Assembly: GCF_001439845.1 (NCBI RefSeq)
Contig: NZ_JYLO01000002.1
Location: forward strand, 124,001 to 188,000
From: Pseudomonas lactis
Lineage (GTDB): Bacteria; Pseudomonadota; Gammaproteobacteria; Pseudomonadales; Pseudomonadaceae
Reading direction: 5' to 3'
DNA length: 64,000 bases
A program made the translations under genes and the position numbers. Of the stretch, positions 59,466-64,000 are shown in pieces. The notes under the pieces were generated by a model, which was not told the origin of the DNA, made no database searches, and worked only from the letters and a program-made list of their open reading frames with translations. Position 1 is the stretch's first letter, and each line of letters opens with the position of its first letter.

Positions 59466-61730
59466 ATGTCGGACCGTTTTGAACTCTTCCTCACCTGCCC
59501 CAAGGGCCTCGAAGGCCTGCTGATCGAGGAAGCCGTCGGGCTTGGCCTTGAGGAAGCCCGCGAGCACACCTCGGCCGTGCGCGGCATGGCCGACATGGAA
59601 ACCGCCTACCGCTTGTGCCTCTGGTCGCGCCTGGCCAACCGTGTGTTGCTGGTGCTCAAGCGCTTCCCGATGAAGGACGCCGAGGATCTTTACCACGGCG
59701 TGCTGGACATCGAATGGGCTGACCACATGGTCCCCGACGGTACCCTCGCGGTGGAGTTCAGCGGCCATGGCTCGGGCATCGACAACACCCACTTCGGCGC
59801 GCTGAAGGTCAAGGATGCGATCGTCGACAAACTGCGCACCCCGACCGGCGAACGTCCGTCCATCGACAAGATCAACCCTGACCTGCGCATTCACCTGCGC
59901 CTGGACCGTGGCGAAGCCATCCTGTCCCTGGACCTTTCCGGCCACAGCCTGCACCAGCGCGGCTACCGCCTGCAGCAGGGCGCGGCACCCCTGAAGGAAA
60001 ACCTGGCGGCGGCGATCCTGATCCGCGCCGGCTGGCCGCGTATTGCAGCCGAAGGCGGCGCACTCACAGACCCGATGTGCGGTGTGGGTACCTTCCTGGT
60101 CGAGGGCGCGATGATCGCCGCCGACATGGCCCCCAACCTCAACCGTGAACTCTGGGGGTTCACTACCTGGCTGGGCCACGTCCCGGCGCTGTGGAAAAAA
60201 CTGCACGCAGAAGCCACTGAGCGTGCCGCCATCGGCATGAACAAGCCGCCGTTGTGGGTACGTGGCTACGAAGCCGACCCGCGCCTGATCCAGCCCGCAC
60301 GCAACAACATCGAACGCGCCGGCCTGAGCCACTGGATCAAGGTGTACCAGGGCGAAGTGGGCACGTTCGAGCCGCGCCCGGACCAGAACCAGAAAGGTTT
60401 GGTGATCTGCAACCCACCCTACGGTGAGCGCCTGGGTGACGAAGCCAGCCTGTTGTATCTCTATCAGAACCTCGGCGAACGCTTGCGCCAAGCCTGTATG
60501 GGCTGGGAAGCCGCAGTGTTCACCGGCGCGCCGGACCTGGGCAAGCGCATGGGTATCCGTAGCCACAAACAGTATTCGTTCTGGAACGGCGCATTGCCGT
60601 GCAAATTGTTGCTGATCAAGGTCAACCCGGATCAGTTCGTCACTGGCGAGCGCCGCACTCCTGAACAGCGCCAGGCCGAACGTGAGCAAGCGGCCTACGA
60701 CCAGGCCCCGAGCGAGCCGGCAGAGCGTCAGTACAACAAGAACGGCAACCCGATCAAGCCCGCCCCGGCCCCCGTGGTGGAGCAGGCGCGCTTGAGCGAA
60801 GGCGGGCAGATGTTTGCCAACCGCCTTCAGAAGAACCTCAAGCTGCTGGGCAAATGGGCCAAGCGCGAAGGGGTGGATTGCTACCGTGTGTATGACGCCG
60901 ACATGCCTGAGTACTCCATGGCGATCGACCTGTACCACGATTGGGTGCACGTGCAGGAGTACGCCGCGCCTAAATCCATCGACCCGGAAAAAGCCTCGGC
61001 CCGCATGTTCGATGCCCTGGCGGCCATTCCCCAGGCACTGAACGTCGACAAGAGCCGTGTGGTGGTCAAGCGTCGTGAGCGTCAGAGCGGCACCAAGCAA
61101 TACGAGCGTCAGAGTGCCCAAGGTAAATTCACCGAGGTCAGTGAAGGCGGCGTGAAGTTGCTGGTCAACCTTACCGATTACCTGGACACCGGCCTGTTCC
61201 TCGACCACCGCCCGATGCGCATGCGCATCCAGAAGGAAGCGGCGGGCAAGCGTTTCCTCAACTTGTATTGCTACACCGCCACCGCGAGTGTGCATGCCGC
61301 CAAGGGCGGTGCGCGCAGCACCACCAGCGTCGACCTGTCCAAGACCTACCTGGACTGGGCGCGTCGCAACTTCTCCCTCAACGGTTTTTCCGACAAGAAC
61401 CGCCTGGAACAGGGTGACGTGATGGCGTGGCTGGAAGCGAGCCGCGATGAATTCGACATGATCTTCATCGACCCGCCGACCTTCTCCAACTCCAAGCGCA
61501 TGGAAGGCATCTTCGACGTGCAGCGTGACCATGTGCAGTTGCTCGACCTGGCCATGGCGCGCCTGGCGCCGGGTGGCGTGTTGTACTTCTCCAACAACTT
61601 CCGCAAGTTCCAGCTGGAAGACAACCTCAGCGAACGCTATGCGGTCGAGGAAATCAGCGACAAGACCATCGACCCGGATTTTGCGCGCAATGCCAAGATC
61701 CACCGCGCCTGGAAAATCACCGCACGCTGA
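59466..61730 (+). CDS. rlmL: Bifunctional 23S rRNA methyltransferase RlmKL
   Basis: The 754-residue protein has an N-terminal THUMP/RlmL half (G2445 m2G; motif NPPYGERLG) and a C-terminal RlmK half (G2069 m7G; NLYCYTATASVHAAKGG and DPPTFSNSKRM). ATG 59466 gives the full-length form; an in-frame upstream extension is noncoding. A REP pair follows. Confidence 0.94.
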   Translation: MSDRFELFLTCPKGLEGLLIEEAVGLGLEEAREHTSAVRGMADMETAYRLCLWSRLANRVLLVLKRFPMKDAEDLYHGVLDIEWADHMVPDGTLAVEFSGHGSGIDNTHFGALKVKDAIVDKLRTPTGERPSIDKINPDLRIHLRLDRGEAILSLDLSGHSLHQRGYRLQQGAAPLKENLAAAILIRAGWPRIAAEGGALTDPMCGVGTFLVEGAMIAADMAPNLNRELWGFTTWLGHVPALWKKLHAEATERAAIGMNKPPLWVRGYEADPRLIQPARNNIERAGLSHWIKVYQGEVGTFEPRPDQNQKGLVICNPPYGERLGDEASLLYLYQNLGERLRQACMGWEAAVFTGAPDLGKRMGIRSHKQYSFWNGALPCKLLLIKVNPDQFVTGERRTPEQRQAEREQAAYDQAPSEPAERQYNKNGNPIKPAPAPVVEQARLSEGGQMFANRLQKNLKLLGKWAKREGVDCYRVYDADMPEYSMAIDLYHDWVHVQEYAAPKSIDPEKASARMFDALAAIPQALNVDKSRVVVKRRERQSGTKQYERQSAQGKFTEVSEGGVKLLVNLTDYLDTGLFLDHRPMRMRIQKEAAGKRFLNLYCYTATASVHAAKGGARSTTSVDLSKTYLDWARRNFSLNGFSDKNRLEQGDVMAWLEASRDEFDMIFIDPPTFSNSKRMEGIFDVQRDHVQLLDLAMARLAPGGVLYFSNNFRKFQLEDNLSERYAVEEISDKTIDPDFARNAKIHRAWKITAR

Positions 61731-61738
61731 TTTTCCCC

Positions 61739-61839
61739 TGTAGGAGCGAGCTTGCTCGCGAAGATCGTCAACGATACCGCGGATATCCTGGATGAACGCG
61801 GTGCCTGTGAGTTTTTCGCGAGCAAGCTCGCTCCTACAG
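61739..61839. repeat. REP pair (REPIN) with TGTAGGAGCGAGC arms
   Basis: Arms CTGTAGGAGCGAGCTTGCTC and GAGCAAGCTCGCTCCTACAG; the interior resembles that of 12625-12726 in reverse. It follows rlmL. Confidence 0.85.
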
Positions 61840-61850
61840 TAAGCCTCTGT

Positions 61851-61874
61851 GGCGAGGGAGCTTGCTCCCTCGCC
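61851..61874. repeat. Short palindrome GGCGAGGGAGC/GCTCCCTCGCC
   Basis: A 10-11-bp stem with almost no loop, 11 bases after the previous REP pair and of a different core. It may add to termination after rlmL. Confidence 0.7.
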
Positions 61875-61983
61875 CACAATAAGTCCGTGACGGTTTTACG
61901 CTGGTCAAACACCCTGCCGATGGCTATAACTTAAGCCCTAGCCAAAGTGACACCCCCGCACACTGGCGCTGTGAGTGTTGCCT

Positions 61984-64000
61984 ATGCCGATGCAAGTCGT
62001 TCGCCCGAAAATCCTTGGTTTTATCAGTGAGCAGGCATCGGCTTGGCTGGTGGCATTGGTGGTGTTATTGATCGGTAGCGCGCTGACGGTGGTCGTCGCG
62101 TGGGCGGCATCCGACTTATATCAGCAACAGGTGCGCCAGCGGTTCCAGTTGCTGGTCAACGAGCGCTACACCCGCATCCAGGAACGTTTTGAAGACCAGG
62201 AGCAACGCCTGGGCAGCTTGCAGCGCTTTTTCGTCAATTCCGGCGAGGTGTCTCGCGCCGAGTTCGACGGTTTCGCCAAACCGCTGTTGTTGCATGCCCG
62301 TGCCTATGCCTGGGCCCCACGGATATTTCGCACGCAGCGCAGCCTGTTTGAGCAGGACATTTCTCGCCAGCGCGGCATTCCCTTCAGTATCCGCGAACTG
62401 AATACTGCAGGTGAGTTGGCACCAGCGGCCGAACGCGATGAATATGTACCGGTGCTGTACAGCCAGACGCAAAGTCTGCTGGGCTCGCCGCTGGGCTTTG
62501 ATCTGCTGGCCCAACCCCTGCGTCGCTCAGCCCTGGAGCGTGCGCAAGAAAGCGGCCAGCTGGCAGTGTCGCAACCCATGCAGTTGGTGGGGGTGGAACC
62601 CGCATATGCCGCAGGCGTGTTGTTGGTGGCGCCCGTGAGCAAACTCGCTGGTGCCGAGCCCTACGGTTATGTGATGGCGGTGATCAGCATGCGTCAGCTG
62701 GTAGCCGAGGGGTTGCCCAGGCCCAACCGGGACAACCTGGTGATGCAGATCGTAGACACCTCCGACACCCAGCAACGGGTGTTGTATGCCTCCAGCAACA
62801 CCTTGGGCAGCAGCGGCTTGACGGCTGCGCGCCGCCTCACCCTGGGCGATCATGTCTACGCCCTGAGCCTGAGCGCCAGCGAAGTGTTCGACAGGGCCAA
62901 CCATTCTTCGATGCACACCATTCTGGCGATGGGCGTGTTGCTCAGCGCCTTGCTCAGTGCGCTGCTTTACATGCTGGTGAGCCAGCGCCAGCGCGCACTG
63001 AAACTGGTGGAGCAACGCACCGTACAATTGCGCGCCCGTGAGCAGGAGTTGCGTGGCGCCCATGGGCAATTGCGCAGCGTGCTGAATGCGGCGACTCAAG
63101 TGGCGATCATTGCCACGGACCTGCGCGGGGTGATCAACACCTTCAATGCCGGTGCCGAGCAGATGCTGGGCTTTACGGCCGAGGAGGTGCTGGGGCATAT
63201 GACCTTGGACCGTCTGCACGTAGCCATGGAACTCGACGCCCGCGCCGAGCCGTTGAGCAGGGCGCTGGGCAAGCGCATCCCCGCGAGCCAGGCGATGCTG
63301 GTGGAGAGCCCGGACAGTCAACATGAAGGACGTGAGTGGACGCTGGTGCGCAAGGACGGCAGCCAACTGACGGTCAACATGTTGCCGACCGTGCTCTTGG
63401 ATGACCATGGCCTGTGGGTCGGGCACCTGGCGATTTACCTGGATGTCACCGAGCAAAAGCGCGCCTATGAGGCCCTTGCCGTACGCGACCGCCTGCTGAA
63501 AAAACTCAGCGCCCACGTGCCGGGTGGGATCTTCCAGTTCACCCTGGAGCCCCAGGACACCTGGCGTTTCATCTATGCCAGCGAAGGCATGCGCGATATC
63601 TATGAAATCGAACTGGGCATGCTGCAGCAGGATGCGGGCAAAGTGCTGGAGCGCATTCACCCCTTGGACCTGGAGCGCGTGCGTGCGTCGATACGCCTTT
63701 CTGCGTTGCAACTGAGCCATTGGCGCGAAGAGTACCGTGTGCAATTACCCCAACGAGGCCTGCGCTGGATTCGCGGCGAAGCGACGCCGGAAGAGTTGCC
63801 GGGAGGCGGTACGCTTTGGCACGGTTATGTGTCGGATATTTCTGATCTCAAACGGGTCGAGGAAGAACTGCGTGCGCTGTCCATCACCGACTCTCTGACA
63901 GGGATCTATAACCGTCGCTATTTCCAGGATCGCCTCAAGGGCGAAATGCTCCGGCTCAACCGTATGTCTGGCGCGCTGTCGTTGATCATGCTCGATATCG
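61984..64000 (+). CDS. Sensor diguanylate cyclase (CHASE-PAS-PAS-GGDEF), 3' end outside window
   Basis: The frame is open from ATG 61984 to the end of the window, 672 codons. It has a first transmembrane helix (WLVALVVLLIGSALTVVVAWA), a periplasmic CHASE region with RFFVNSGEVSRAEF and FDLLAQPLRRSALERA, a second helix (ILAMGVLLSALLSALLYMLV), a coiled coil, two PAS domains (VLNAATQVAIIATDLRGVI; later RFIYASEGMRDIYEIE) and the start of a GGDEF domain (DSLTGIYNRRYFQDRL). An EAL domain may follow outside the window. Confidence 0.88.
   Translation, partial: MPMQVVRPKILGFISEQASAWLVALVVLLIGSALTVVVAWAASDLYQQQVRQRFQLLVNERYTRIQERFEDQEQRLGSLQRFFVNSGEVSRAEFDGFAKPLLLHARAYAWAPRIFRTQRSLFEQDISRQRGIPFSIRELNTAGELAPAAERDEYVPVLYSQTQSLLGSPLGFDLLAQPLRRSALERAQESGQLAVSQPMQLVGVEPAYAAGVLLVAPVSKLAGAEPYGYVMAVISMRQLVAEGLPRPNRDNLVMQIVDTSDTQQRVLYASSNTLGSSGLTAARRLTLGDHVYALSLSASEVFDRANHSSMHTILAMGVLLSALLSALLYMLVSQRQRALKLVEQRTVQLRAREQELRGAHGQLRSVLNAATQVAIIATDLRGVINTFNAGAEQMLGFTAEEVLGHMTLDRLHVAMELDARAEPLSRALGKRIPASQAMLVESPDSQHEGREWTLVRKDGSQLTVNMLPTVLLDDHGLWVGHLAIYLDVTEQKRAYEALAVRDRLLKKLSAHVPGGIFQFTLEPQDTWRFIYASEGMRDIYEIELGMLQQDAGKVLERIHPLDLERVRASIRLSALQLSHWREEYRVQLPQRGLRWIRGEATPEELPGGGTLWHGYVSDISDLKRVEEELRALSITDSLTGIYNRRYFQDRLKGEMLRLNRMSGALSLIMLDI

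Noticed and set aside
59439..61877. Long open frame (812 codons) on the minus strand opposite rlmL
   Set aside because: Same features as above; it runs through a REP pair and overlaps a clear gene over its full length.

Overview
The window is chromosomal DNA from a fluorescent-group Pseudomonas, closest in style to the P. fluorescens complex. Evidence is the high GC content, strong third-position G/C bias, many REP-like palindromes built on GTGGGAGC..GGCTTGC and TAGGAGCGAGC..GCTCGCG cores, and two gene blocks I recognise: ppsR-ppsA-hydrolase-rraA-cmaX-crfX-cmpX-sigX-oprF-cobA-nasC-nirD-nirB-kinase-nasA-nasT-nasS, and pyrD-rmf-rlmL. No rRNA, tRNA, CRISPR array, prophage or insertion sequence was seen. 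Both ends cut through genes.

Layout. 1-9800: small accessory genes, including a saccharopine-dehydrogenase-like enzyme, DUF2269, a short DoxX-like fragment with a DCC thiol oxidoreductase, two lipoproteins, DUF4337, two LysR regulators each divergent from a short-chain dehydrogenase, DUF2784, an overlapping RelE/XRE toxin-antitoxin pair and a HAD phosphatase. 9800-12700: a tandem REP cluster, a hydantoin-racemase-like protein lacking one family cysteine, and an NCS1 transporter with a palindromic operator upstream. 12700-18900: cysH, thrH, pabB and a three-gene ATP-grasp / membrane transglutaminase / retropepsin-like operon. 19000-27500: the methylcitrate pathway for propionate (prpR-prpB-prpC-acnD-prpF-prpD), with repeated TGTCGACA operators. 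27600-34660: an unusual sulfur/cysteine cluster with a divergent MocR regulator. 34800-43980: PEP synthase and its regulator, then the envelope-stress block sigX-oprF. 44000-55400: nitrate assimilation with three attenuator leaders served by the ANTAR antiterminator NasT and its sensor NasS. 55500-57500: a relic of an Inv/Mxi/Spa-type (SPI-1-like) type III secretion locus. 57577 to the end: pyrD, rmf, rlmL and a CHASE/PAS/GGDEF sensor running off the window.

The most striking item is the cluster at 27603-34659. One 620-residue protein joins a JAMM peptidase, a CysO/MoaD-like sulfur carrier ending in Gly-Gly, a MoeB-type E1 and a rhodanese. It sits in one operon with a divergent cysteine synthase, an extended serine acetyltransferase, an AlaX-type tRNA-editing protein and an EamA exporter. 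It reads as a self-contained thiocarboxylate route to cysteine or a cysteine-like amino acid, with export and possible self-protection. The domain assignment rests on visible motifs; the pathway is inference.
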